Below are positions 1 to 6,864 of a DNA stretch of 32,433 bases, piece by piece; within the stretch, counting starts at the first letter, position 1, and each line of letters opens with the position of its first letter. Position numbers and translations under genes: made by a program. The stretch is from Lachnospiraceae bacterium (lineage in GTDB: Bacteria; Bacillota; Clostridia; Lachnospirales; Lachnospiraceae). The notes beneath the pieces are model-generated. The model did not search any database. It worked only from the letters and a program-made list of their open reading frames with translations, and had not been told where the DNA came from. The stretch is from contig JAILNV010000128.1 in assembly GCA_024691125.1 (NCBI GenBank), positions 1 to 32,433 on the forward strand, in the 5' to 3' direction.

Positions 1-1242
1 TTCAAAATTCGTAAGCGATGAATTACCGGCACACCAGTCAAACTCCATGTCGGATATGATATAAAGCTTGGCAGGCATGTCTTCCTGCTTTACATGATTT
101 TTAACGGCTGTTCTCAATATGAGGTCAAAAGTCGCTGCTATATCCGTGTTGCTGCATTCATTATAACCCATGCAGTACCTCATCTTCTCAACTATATCCC
201 TTCCCTTTACTTCAACGAGCTGAGGCCTTGTTGAGAAGGTTATGAAATGTCCCTTGAACGCACCGGTATTATGCTCTGCAAAATAGATACCGAGCGACTG
301 TGCGACTGCTGCAGGCAGAGGCCTGAACCCGCCATACATGGAGCCGGATCCATCTACAACCGCAAGCGCATTTTCACTTCCGGTGAAGTTCTCAAGAGCA
401 TTCCATGTAACATCCATGGCACGTCTCTCATCCTCAGTAAATCCCATACGTCTCATCGACCTGTCTATTACAGGTGCCACAACATCATAAGGTGTAAGTG
501 TTCCTGTGTGCATAGCAGAAGGATCTGTTTCTGCCTTTTTAAGGAATGCGGAATACCTCTCCTGATCATTCCTGTAAAATGCTGCCCTGTACTTATACAA
601 TGCCTTGGATGCCTGCTTCTCATAGTCGAAGGAATAATCCTTCTCCCTGAGATTGTTCTCTATTATCCTGATATAGGAACGGAGAGCGGACAGGGTTCTC
701 CTGTATGCAGCATCCTTGTATCCCATCTTCCTTGCTATCCTCTTGGCTGTCAGTACCGTTTCCTTATTGCTTGCATTTACGGAAGGGAGCCACTTTGCAA
801 GAAGAGATACTTCTCCACCTTCCTTCATCGCATTGATATCCTTATCAAGCTTAGTCTTTAAGTACTCCATGAACATGTCCTCACAGGGAGTGCCCATGAG
901 AACAAGAAGATCATCATACCTTCCGTATTCAGCTACGTTTTCGATATTCTTCTTTACTGTTTCAGGCTCGTTTTTTGCAAGGTACCCAAGAATTATCTTA
1001 AACGCCCTTCTCTCACCGAGGCCGCCCCTTATATCCCTTGCATAGAAAAGGATCTTGGTTGCTATATCAGGATCTTCGGCGTATGCCTTTATAAACCTTC
1101 CGGTTATATCCTCTTCACACGCATTCCTTAATGCACCTATCGTTGCAAAAAGATCAAGGCAGTCCGACATTGTTGTAGCATATGTCACTGCTCCGTTTTC
1201 GGTATAAGCCCTGTTTGCTTCCTTCTTCAAAAAGTTCAACAT
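1..1242 (-). CDS. Ro60-like RNA-binding protein (TROVE/DUF2828 type with VWA-like domain), 3' end cut off
   Basis: The frame is open for 414 codons and runs off the left edge, so the C-terminus is missing. The N-terminal 280 residues are helical with the family pattern FYARDIRGGLGERR (about 66-79) and LLAKWLPSVNAS (about 147-158), which I recognise from DUF2828 proteins, bacterial relatives of the TROVE domain of Ro60. A VWA/MIDAS-like fold follows: DGSGS at 297-301, NTD at 365-367 and SDMEFD at 397-402, so all three metal-binding motifs are present. Family members and Ro60 bind structured RNAs, including Y RNAs and defective RNAs; that role is inferred here. The start was chosen at 1242 because an AGGAG lies 9 nt upstream; an ATG two codons earlier is too close to it. 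The gene shares its strand with the tRNA-like RNA modules at 1295-1512 and is divergent from the WYL regulator. Confidence 0.8.
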   Translation of the reverse strand, partial: MLNFLKKEANRAYTENGAVTYATTMSDCLDLFATIGALRNACEEDITGRFIKAYAEDPDIATKILFYARDIRGGLGERRAFKIILGYLAKNEPETVKKNIENVAEYGRYDDLLVLMGTPCEDMFMEYLKTKLDKDINAMKEGGEVSLLAKWLPSVNASNKETVLTAKRIARKMGYKDAAYRRTLSALRSYIRIIENNLREKDYSFDYEKQASKALYKYRAAFYRNDQERYSAFLKKAETDPSAMHTGTLTPYDVVAPVIDRSMRRMGFTEDERRAMDVTWNALENFTGSENALAVVDGSGSMYGGFRPLPAAVAQSLGIYFAEHNTGAFKGHFITFSTRPQLVEVKGRDIVEKMRYCMGYNECSNTDIAATFDLILRTAVKNHVKQEDMPAKLYIISDMEFDWCAGNSSLTNFE

Positions 1243-1265
1243 TTTCATTCACTCCTTTTTTATTC

Positions 1266-1295
1266 GGTTTGCGGTATTGTGGCTTCCCGCAAACC
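1266..1295 (-). promoter_or_regulatory. 9-bp hairpin just before the ribosome binding site of the Ro60-like gene
   Basis: GGTTTGCGG and CCGCAAACC pair perfectly around a 12-nt loop on the minus strand. A short A-rich stretch and AGGAG follow. There is no U-tract, so it is not a normal terminator. It may separate the upstream RNA modules from the mRNA (processing or stability) or affect translation. Function is inferred. Confidence 0.5.
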
Positions 1296-1400
1296 AACAA
1301 GATACAGTTTTTCACCACCGCGGGATCCTCCCCCGCAAGAACTGGCCGTGCCACAGCGGCCGTTCAATGGTTCCCAAAGGATTGCTGTATGTATCTTTCA
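1295..1400 (-). ncRNA. Second Y-RNA-like module with a bulged closing helix
   Basis: This minus-strand module is closed by AAGATACA (1390-1397) pairing with TGTATCTT (1299-1306). Beyond a bulged G the helix can continue with U-A and two G-U pairs. The 5' strand and following bases, AAAGAtACATACAGCAA, match the upstream tRNA-like module except for one base, and the bulged G is in the same place. Inside are two hairpins. GAACGGCCG pairs with CGGCC-A-GTTC (1339-1365, one bulged A). GCGGG pairs with CCCGC around a 7-nt loop (1320-1336), the size of a tRNA T-arm but without a TTCRA loop. I read it as a diverged second copy of the Y-like RNA; the insert has lost most tRNA identity. Alternatively it is only leader structure of the mRNA. 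Confidence 0.5.
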
Positions 1401-1512
1401 TACAAGACACATTTCATTAGGAACAGGATTCGAACCTGCGTCTGCATGACTAAAAATCATGTGATCTACCAATTAAACGATCCCGGATTGAGTTGCTGTA
1501 TGTGTCTTTATG
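1399..1512 (-). ncRNA. tRNA-mimicking Y-RNA-like element (tRNA-Lys UUU fold)
   Basis: On the minus strand CATAAAGACACAT (1500-1512) pairs with ATGTGTCTT-G-TATG (1399-1412), a 13-bp helix with one bulged G. It encloses a tRNA-like fold. The T-arm is GCAGG/CCTGT with loop TTCGAAT (1423-1439), the variable loop has 5 nt, and the anticodon arm is CATGA/TCATG with loop TTTTTAG and triplet UUU at 1452-1454. The D-loop is AATTGGTA (1467-1474) with an imperfect D-stem. The acceptor position has only about 4 bp (GGGA 1481-1484 with TCCT 1419-1422) and no CCA. Length, bulged closing helix, tRNA mimicry and position beside a Ro60-like gene all match the known logic of YrlA-type bacterial Y RNAs. A decayed tRNA-Lys is the alternative, but the long outer helix argues against it. 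Confidence 0.65.
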
Positions 1513-1559
1513 TGCTTATGGTACATTATGAGAAGGGATAATAAAAGAAGCAGAATGCA

Positions 1560-1588
1560 ATTATATTGTAACCCCAAAATATTTGCAT
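1560..1588 (-). promoter_or_regulatory. Predicted promoter for the Y-like RNA / Ro60-like transcript
   Basis: TATAAT lies at 1565-1560 on the minus strand, with a weak -35 (ATGCAA, 1588-1583) 17 nt upstream. Transcription would start near 1553, about 40 nt before the first RNA module. The poor -35 would fit activation by a regulator. It coincides with the -35 hexamer of the divergent promoter. Confidence 0.4.
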
Positions 1589-1611
1589 AAATCCTTCTAT
1601 TCTGTTATTAT
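1583..1611 (+). promoter_or_regulatory. Predicted promoter of the WYL regulator gene
   Basis: TTGCAT (1583-1588), a 17-nt spacer and TATTAT (1606-1611) make a good sigma-A-type promoter. Transcription would begin near 1618 and include the structured leader at 1640-1693. Confidence 0.5.
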
Positions 1612-1617
1612 TTGATT

Positions 1618-1732
1618 ATCTGACGACCCCATATAGGATGAACGGATATGACGAAGTCATATTCAGCGTCCGTTCCGACGATTGGCCGCTGAACATAGGT
1701 GAGGGGGCAATTCATATTTCATAGGAGAAATT
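1618..1732 (+). promoter_or_regulatory. Structured 5' leader with a pseudoknot before the WYL regulator
   Basis: Three perfect helices are possible. GAACGGA (1640-1646) pairs with TCCGTTC (1669-1675). Nested inside, TATGAC (1647-1652) pairs with GTCATA (1656-1661) around a GAA loop. TTCAGCG (1662-1668), left as a bulge, pairs with CGCTGAA (1687-1693) outside the first helix, which makes an H-type pseudoknot. CCCC (1627-1630) could also pair with the G-run at 1703-1707. The ribosome binding site AGGAG (1723-1727) is 5 nt before the ATG. I do not recognise a known riboswitch or ribozyme. The inverted repeats could instead act as DNA operators. Confidence 0.5.
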
Positions 1733-2725
1733 ATGACTGAAAAATATAAGATTTATATACCGGAAGATATGAAATCCCGTCTTATGAACGATGCTGAACT
1801 GTTTGAATTCATGAAAAAAGACGGTTCCATCAACTTAAATGCTTTTCTGAAGGAACTACTCATAAATTACTTCGATGAGTACAGAGACCGAAAGGCCAAA
1901 CTACTTGATACCATCCTCACAGATCTTGGGCAGTTTCCTTCCATATCCCCTAAAGATGCCGAAACTATAGCCGACAGGATCATTAATACATACATGAAAA
2001 GTGAAAAATACAGATCTGACCGCAGCACTGCCATCACCCTTACTGTAAGCGGACGATCCCTGGATGTTATGCGCGCTATAGAGAATAACCTCTTAACTGA
2101 TATATCTCTGTCCCAGTATATAAATGATCTCTTGAGCTCATATCTTTCCATTGCGCGAAATGACCGCGAGGTTATCATCTTCAGGGATACCTTTGAGGTG
2201 CTAAATGAAGCAATACAAAAGAAAAGGATAATAACGTTTTCAACATCCTCTGCCGAAAATCTGGTATTTACGGTTAAACCATATATCATAGCTGCATCCA
2301 AAGAAGAGCAATGTAACTATCTTCTGTGTTCAGATACTACTCACAGATCTCTTCATACGTACAGGGTATCAAGGATAAAAGCACTGTATACAACATCCGA
2401 CTGTTTTATCCCTGACGATGACGATCTTCTGAAATTGCAGGACATAGCAAGAAGAAATCCGTCTTCGACATCCAAAAACATAGATGCAGTAGTACAGCTG
2501 ACCGATAGAGGTGTCCACAAATTCCATATGATCGTAAAAAACAGACCAGATGTGCTGAGAAGGGAAGGAAATACCTATTACTTCAGCTGGCCCAAAAGAG
2601 CCCTTGAAGACTATTTCCGCCGTTTTGGATATGATGCTCTTTTCATCTCTCCTGAAGAATGCCGGGAATCGATGAAGTATTTCTATGGCAGATCATTAGA
2701 TACATATAACAGGAACAGATTATGA
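1733..2725 (+). CDS. RHH-WYL transcriptional regulator
   Basis: The protein has 330 residues. Two segments near the N-terminus have the beta-alpha-alpha pattern of ribbon-helix-helix DNA-binding domains: KYKIYIPEDMKSRL through about residue 48, and AITLTVSGRSLDVMRAIENN through about residue 142. A WYL domain follows from about 160 to 240, with PYIIAASKEEQCNYLLC and the closing LHTYRVSRIKAL typical of the fold; the WYL tripeptide itself is NYL. A C-terminal extension reaches residue 330. WYL domains act as ligand-sensing parts of bacterial regulators, often of defence or stress genes. The gene is divergent from the Ro60-like/Y-RNA-like unit with overlapping promoters, so it probably controls that unit and itself. 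RHH assignment is by pattern only; WYL is the firmer call. Confidence 0.75.
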   Translation: MTEKYKIYIPEDMKSRLMNDAELFEFMKKDGSINLNAFLKELLINYFDEYRDRKAKLLDTILTDLGQFPSISPKDAETIADRIINTYMKSEKYRSDRSTAITLTVSGRSLDVMRAIENNLLTDISLSQYINDLLSSYLSIARNDREVIIFRDTFEVLNEAIQKKRIITFSTSSAENLVFTVKPYIIAASKEEQCNYLLCSDTTHRSLHTYRVSRIKALYTTSDCFIPDDDDLLKLQDIARRNPSSTSKNIDAVVQLTDRGVHKFHMIVKNRPDVLRREGNTYYFSWPKRALEDYFRRFGYDALFISPEECRESMKYFYGRSLDTYNRNRL

Positions 2726-2972
2726 TCACATACCAAATTCTTCACATAACTTATCGTAACGGACCTGCTCCTTTTCCTTGATTGCTTTCGTAATGTGAAT
2801 TTTTAAATTCTATATATTTTGCCCTAATTCAAAGTTATTTTCCGCAATAAGCAACAGCATCAGCCTGGAATTGAAGACCTTCTTTGCCACCTATATGTGC
2901 AAACTCTGTCTGTATAGACTTGCGCACAGGATATTTCCCATTGAATCTTTCCCTGATAATATTCTCTATAAC
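2726..2972 (-). pseudogene. Decayed coding remnant
   Basis: Two stretches read like real protein on the minus strand but in different frames and without a usable start. ITKAIKEKEQVRYDKLCEEF ends at a stop at 2726-2728. RKSIQTEFAHIGG and GKEGLQFQADAVAYCGK end at a stop near 2835. Stops interrupt both frames between them. The simplest reading is the 3' end of a lost gene broken by frameshift and deletion. I cannot name the family. Confidence 0.3.
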
Positions 2973-2973
2973 A

Positions 2974-2992
2974 GGGACCAAAGAACCGTCCC
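2974..2992. repeat. REP-like hairpin
   Basis: GGGAC and GTCCC pair around a 9-nt loop with an AAAGAACC core. Similar GGGAC/GTCCC hairpins with this loop recur between genes in many Firmicutes, from memory. Whether it is repeated in this genome cannot be seen from one copy. Confidence 0.35.
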
Positions 2993-3006
2993 CTCGAACA
3001 TACGAA

Positions 3007-3429
3007 AGCGGATGCCGACTCAATATCGTCTGCATCCGCTCTCAAACCTGCTCTTCAGTTCCCAATGGACTATACCTCTCATTTCCGTTCCGCTTTTTCG
3101 GGGTGGTCGTAATTTATGTTAATTTTATAGTGCCCGTCTGCACTCAATCAATTATCCGACTCCCTATTCAATTGTATCGACATCGGTTCGGTACCCGGAC
3201 TTTACTGTACATACCCTTCTTAATGTACCTCTGCTTCACAACGCCTGTCCTGTTCTAATACCGTGTCTTAAGACCCTAACCTCAGTCACGACACCCTTCC
3301 ACTTTGGAACTTATGATAAATGTTGAAGTGAATTATAAAGCTAAACTTAAGTTTCCGGTGGTCCGTACCTCCTTACATTTATTTTCAGAAGCTTCCTCGA
3401 CTTCCTTTTTCCTTAACCTCTTGCTTTAT
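3007..3429 (-). ncRNA. Candidate long structured non-coding RNA
   Basis: A perfect consensus promoter starts a minus-strand transcript near 3429, yet no credible reading frame with a ribosome binding site follows. The sequence is rich in local pairings: ATAAAGC at the predicted 5' end with GCTTTAT (3335-3341), GTGTC/GACAC (3263-3294), GTACAT/ATGTAC (3207-3228) and AGTGC/GCACT (3129-3144). A strong hairpin of 9 plus 3 bp with one mismatch (AGCGGATGC with GCATCCGCT, 3007-3040) could be its end, although the U-tract after it is weak. The 3' boundary is therefore uncertain, and the RNA could extend to about 2835. I checked it against memory of RNase P, tmRNA, SRP and 6S RNA and found no match. 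Large ornate RNA classes remain possible. Confidence 0.45.
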
Positions 3430-3435
3430 GTTTAG

Positions 3436-3464
3436 ATTATATATCCTCTCTTCTTAATTGTCAA
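3436..3464 (-). promoter_or_regulatory. Perfect consensus sigma-A promoter for the non-coding RNA
   Basis: TTGACA (3464-3459), exactly 17 nt, and TATAAT (3441-3436) on the minus strand match the consensus at all twelve positions. It is the strongest promoter seen in the window and it is not followed by a gene. Confidence 0.75.
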
Positions 3465-3621
3465 TACTTTTTATAATAAAAAAATATATTTTTTACTCTT
3501 TTGCATCCGCATTATCTGTATTATCTGTTTATTATTTTCTAAATCTTTATATTGTTTATACTTTTCTGCCAACTCTAAAAATTAATCACTTAATTTTCGA
3601 TGTTCTTTAAGCAATACAATA

Positions 3622-3650
3622 ATGACATTTGGGCACAAAAGTGATAGAAT
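3622..3650 (+). promoter_or_regulatory. Predicted promoter of the Thr-rich lipoprotein gene
   Basis: ATGACA (3622-3627), a 17-nt spacer and TAGAAT (3645-3650) give a likely start near 3657, about 47 nt before the coding region. GGAGG at 3692-3696 is the ribosome binding site. Confidence 0.5.
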
Positions 3651-3703
3651 ATTTATGTTTTGGAGATATATAAAAAAGAAGCTTTAGATATGGAGGAATT
3701 GTT

Positions 3704-4324
3704 ATGAAACGTAATTATCTGTTAGCCGCAATCCTGGTAACATCTCTTATGCTTATGCAGGGCTGCTCTTCTTCTAAAACAAGCACGACCACTTTTACGA
3801 CCAATGTAACCAATGAGAACGGTGAAACCACCACACACACCAAGACAACCACAGTGGAGGACGGTGAAGTCAGCACCGAAGAATCAACTGTTGTTACCGA
3901 TGCGGACGGTGTTACAATGACCGATGACGGTTTTGTAAGAAACGACGAAAATGTGGACCTGAGAGATGAATGGCATAAGATATTCAATTACGGATGTGAA
4001 GGCGTCAGTGAAGCGGGCGACACCATCTTTCTTGCATATGACGATCCGGATCTGACTTTTGCTGCCATGATGGTTATCGATAAGGATAATTATCTTACCT
4101 TATATGATTACGGTGAGGTTAAGGAAGAGGATGATGCCTATGTTATCTATGATGTAGACGGTGACCATTATGTTCCGTTTTCCGTAACGGAGAGTGAAGA
4201 CGACTATATCGTTGTTGAATTCAAGGATGGCGATGTCGCCACCTTAAACACAGTCGATCAGGATACCATCATTAATGATATGGTAAGCGTGATCGAAGAT
4301 ATCAATACAGAGGCGGAAGAATAA
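3704..4324 (+). CDS. Thr-rich lipoprotein of unknown function
   Basis: This 206-residue protein starts with a lipoprotein signal peptide (MKRNYLLAAILVTSLMLMQGC); Cys21 would be lipidated and the protein anchored outside the cytoplasmic membrane. Residues 22-75 are a Thr/Ser/Glu-rich spacer with repeated TTT and DG motifs, probably a flexible stalk. The rest is an acidic beta-rich domain containing DGDHYVPFSVTESEDDYIVV, which I do not recognise. The gene has its own promoter and a GGAGG site 7 nt before the ATG. It stands alone, convergent with araD across a shared terminator. Confidence 0.75.
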   Translation: MKRNYLLAAILVTSLMLMQGCSSSKTSTTTFTTNVTNENGETTTHTKTTTVEDGEVSTEESTVVTDADGVTMTDDGFVRNDENVDLRDEWHKIFNYGCEGVSEAGDTIFLAYDDPDLTFAAMMVIDKDNYLTLYDYGEVKEEDDAYVIYDVDGDHYVPFSVTESEDDYIVVEFKDGDVATLNTVDQDTIINDMVSVIEDINTEAEE

Positions 4325-4348
4325 ATCGCACACAATATAAATATCAGA

Positions 4349-4394
4349 GCCTCCGGCAAAAGATCCATTGAATCTTTAGACGGAGGCCCGTTTC
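4349..4394. terminator. Bidirectional terminator between the lipoprotein gene and araD
   Basis: GCCTCCG (4349-4355) pairs with CGGAGGC (4381-4387), and an inner AAAGAT/ATCTTT stem extends the hairpin. On the plus strand CCGTTTCT follows. It lies between convergent stops, so it can serve both strands. Confidence 0.65.
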
Positions 4395-4419
4395 TATATC
4401 TTACTGACCGTAATATTAT

Positions 4420-5112
4420 CTACTGGCCGTAATATGCGTTGGCACCATGCTTTCTGTAGAAATGCTTTTCCTTGATATTATCAGGTGCCGGTTTAACGTC
4501 GGGATTGATAAGCTCGGTATTCCTTGCCATCTTGGCCACTTCTTCAAGCACTACCGCATTATGAACTGCCTCTGCAGCGTCCTTGCCCCAGGTGAAGGGA
4601 CCGTGATTCTTGCACAATACGGCAGGCGTATACTCAGGATCCAGTCCGCGTTCCTCGAAGGTCTCTATTATTACCTTACCGGTATTCTTCTCATATGCCT
4701 CGTCTATCTCCTCTGTCGTAAGATTCCTTGCGCATGGAATGGAACCGAGGAAATAGTCTGCATGTGTAGTACCGTATAACGGGATATCCCTTCCGGCCTG
4801 AGCCCATGCAACGGCTTCGGGTGAATGGGTATGCACCACCCCGCCAATCCCCGGATATTTCTTATACAGCTCAAGATGTGTGGCTGTATCACTTGAAGGC
4901 TTATACTTGCCCTCTACCTTGTTTCCATCAAGATCCATGACCACCATATCATCGGGAGTAAGCTCATCATAATCAACACCGCTGGGCTTTATCACGAAAT
5001 AGCCGCTCTCTCTGTCTATACCCGAAACATTACCCCATGTATAAGTAACCAGGCCTCTCTTCGGAAGCTCCATATTCGCTTCATATACTTCTTTCTTTAA
5101 TTGTTCAAGCAT
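4420..5112 (-). CDS. araD: L-ribulose-5-phosphate 4-epimerase
   Basis: AraD converts L-ribulose 5-phosphate to D-xylulose 5-phosphate, linking L-arabinose breakdown to the pentose phosphate pathway. At 230 residues it is nearly the length of the E. coli enzyme (231), and the active-site residues line up with an offset of one: Asp75, His94 and His96 (GVVHTHS), catalytic Asp119, His170 (CKNHG) and Tyr228 near the C-terminus. [10 protein letters not shown] is the phosphate-binding region. It lies 57 nt downstream of the FGGY kinase and is probably co-transcribed with it. GAGGA precedes the ATG by about 8 nt. The class II aldolase family also contains fuculose aldolases, but length, metal ligands and the C-terminal Tyr favour AraD. 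Confidence 0.93.
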   Translation of the reverse strand: MLEQLKKEVYEANMELPKRGLVTYTWGNVSGIDRESGYFVIKPSGVDYDELTPDDMVVMDLDGNKVEGKYKPSSDTATHLELYKKYPGIGGVVHTHSPEAVAWAQAGRDIPLYGTTHADYFLGSIPCARNLTTEEIDEAYEKNTGKVIIETFEERGLDPEYTPAVLCKNHGPFTWGKDAAEAVHNAVVLEEVAKMARNTELINPDVKPAPDNIKEKHFYRKHGANAYYGQ

Positions 5113-5169
5113 ATTTCTGTTCCTCTCTTTTATTTTAAAATATGAACCGTCAATCTCTCTTCGGAACCC

Positions 5170-6765
5170 TCAGATCGTGAAATGCTCGGCTGCGGCAGCT
5201 TCTGCGGGAAGTGTCTTCTTATAAGCTTCCACATATTCGTCAAAGCCCTTAACATCAGCCTGATCGGGCTCCATAACATCTCCGCTGTCTCCTCCGAATA
5301 CCTTATCGCTTAAATATACCGGCAGTGTCGTTCCCTTTCCGTTAAGCATATATGCCGCAAGCAGTGCCATTCCCCACGGACCGCCCTCTCCTGCAGTCTT
5401 CATAACAGCTACCGGAGCGTTCATGGCTGCTGCGAGCATGCTCTGGCCTACACCCTTGGTCTTAAAGAAGCCGCCGTGTCCGAACAGCTTATCTACCTTA
5501 ACATTCTCTTCCTTAAACAGGATATCGCAGCCTATCTTAAGTGTGGCAAGCGATGCATACAGATGCGATCTCATGAAATTGGCAAGCGTGAACTTCGCAT
5601 CAGGCGTTCTTACGAATAATGGTCTGCCGGCATTAAGTCCGGTAACCGCCTCACCTGCATTATAATTATATGCAAGCAGTCCGCCGCAGTTCTTGTCGCC
5701 TTCAAGAGCCTTATTGTACAGAAGTCCGTACAGTTCTCCCATATCGGGCTTATTGCCCTTGGCTTCCTCATATTCCTTAAACAGATTAACCCATCCGTTA
5801 AGATCTGTGGTACCGTTATTGCAGTGTACCATCGCAACCGGAGCGCCGTCCGGCGTTGTTACCATATCTATCTCTTCATGAACCTTGGACATTGATTTTT
5901 CCAGAACAACCATTGCGAAGAATGATGTTCCTGCGGAAACATTTCCTGTTCTTACTGCTATCGAATTCGTTGCCGCCATACCGGTTCCCGCATCGCCTTC
6001 GGGAGGACATAAAGGCGTACCCGCTTCGAGCTCACCTGTGGGATCTAAGAACTTAGCTCCCTCCTCACTTAACGTGCCTGCGTTTTCTCCCGCATTAAGC
6101 ACCTTGGGAAGTATGTCCGCAAGCTTCCATGCGAAGCCTCTGTCTGCGATCAGCGCATTGAACTTATCCATCATTGCGCTGTCATAGTCACGGGTCTCAT
6201 CATTTATCGGGAACATACCCGAAGCCTCACCTACTCCCATAACCTTCTCACCGGTAAGCATCCAGTGGATATAGCCTGCAAGTGTGGTAAGAAAAGCAAT
6301 ATCCTTCACATGATCTTCCTTATTGAGAATAGCCTGATACAGATGTGAAATGCTCCAGCGCTGCGGCACATTGAAGTTAAATTCCTTCGTAAGGGCCGCC
6401 GCAGCCTCGCCTGTGATGGTATTTCTCCATGTTCTGAATGGTGTCAGAAGCTTACCGTCCTTATCAAAAGGAAGATAGCCGTGCATCATTCCCGAAATAC
6501 CTATTGCCGCAAGCTTATTAAGCTTAACTCCGTACTGATTCTTAACATCCTCTTTAAGCTTCCTGTAGCAGTCCTGTAATCCTTCATGGATATCATCGAG
6601 GCTGTAGGTCCATACACCGTTCTCGAACCTGTTCTCCCATTCATGATCTCCGCCGGCAACAGGTACATGATCCTCGTCTATAAGCACTGCCTTGATACGT
6701 GTCGAACCGAATTCAAGACCCATGACCGCCCTGCCGCTCTCAATAAGTTCCTTTGTGTTTCCCAT
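5170..6765 (-). CDS. FGGY-family carbohydrate kinase, probably L-ribulokinase or xylulokinase
   Basis: This 531-residue sugar kinase would phosphorylate a pentulose with ATP. The N-terminal motif [15 protein letters not shown] is the first phosphate loop, [15 protein letters not shown] is the substrate-domain motif, [14 protein letters not shown] the second ATP loop, and [20 protein letters not shown] the C-terminal adenosine motif. Position directly before araD suggests L-ribulose as substrate, giving L-ribulose 5-phosphate for AraD; xylulose is the alternative. It is not a close sequence match to enteric AraB as far as I can tell, so no symbol is given. No isomerase (AraA) or transporter gene is nearby. 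AGGAGG lies 6 nt before the ATG. Confidence 0.85.
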   Translation of the reverse strand: MGNTKELIESGRAVMGLEFGSTRIKAVLIDEDHVPVAGGDHEWENRFENGVWTYSLDDIHEGLQDCYRKLKEDVKNQYGVKLNKLAAIGISGMMHGYLPFDKDGKLLTPFRTWRNTITGEAAAALTKEFNFNVPQRWSISHLYQAILNKEDHVKDIAFLTTLAGYIHWMLTGEKVMGVGEASGMFPINDETRDYDSAMMDKFNALIADRGFAWKLADILPKVLNAGENAGTLSEEGAKFLDPTGELEAGTPLCPPEGDAGTGMAATNSIAVRTGNVSAGTSFFAMVVLEKSMSKVHEEIDMVTTPDGAPVAMVHCNNGTTDLNGWVNLFKEYEEAKGNKPDMGELYGLLYNKALEGDKNCGGLLAYNYNAGEAVTGLNAGRPLFVRTPDAKFTLANFMRSHLYASLATLKIGCDILFKEENVKVDKLFGHGGFFKTKGVGQSMLAAAMNAPVAVMKTAGEGGPWGMALLAAYMLNGKGTTLPVYLSDKVFGGDSGDVMEPDQADVKGFDEYVEAYKKTLPAEAAAAEHFTI

Positions 6766-6864
6766 AAGTAACCTCCTGTGAATTATATTGTTTGTTTCCT
6801 TCTGTAAATATATCCTTAACAGACTCTTTATCGCATATCCGTTTCTTTTCCATTCCTGATGGGA

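Noticed and set aside
1413-1499. Ordinary tRNA-Lys(UUU) gene
   Set aside because: The arms look right, but the acceptor stem pairs over only about 4 bp, the D-stem is imperfect and no CCA is encoded. A longer bulged helix encloses the whole fold, and it lies in the leader of a Ro60-like gene.
247-1541. Plus-strand reading frames across the Ro60-like gene and its leader
   Set aside because: They are antisense shadows of the minus-strand gene and RNA modules, with no family features.
1620-1626. CTGACGA as a hammerhead ribozyme core
   Set aside because: No GAAA box or matching stems follow at the needed distance.
3007-3040. Hairpin as group II intron domain V
   Set aside because: It lacks the GAAA-type loop, the two-base bulge and any intron ends or reverse transcriptase.
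3194-3203. AAAGTCCGGG (minus strand) as an RNase P RNA signature
   Set aside because: None of the other conserved RNase P blocks, such as GGTAAAC or ACAGAA, are present downstream.
2871-3258. Plus-strand reading frames in the non-coding region
   Set aside because: They overlap each other in different frames, have no ribosome binding site and run antisense to the predicted RNA.
6782-6787. TATAAT before the FGGY kinase gene as its promoter
   Set aside because: The start site would fall on the ribosome binding site at 6772-6777 and the -35 spacing is only 15 nt.
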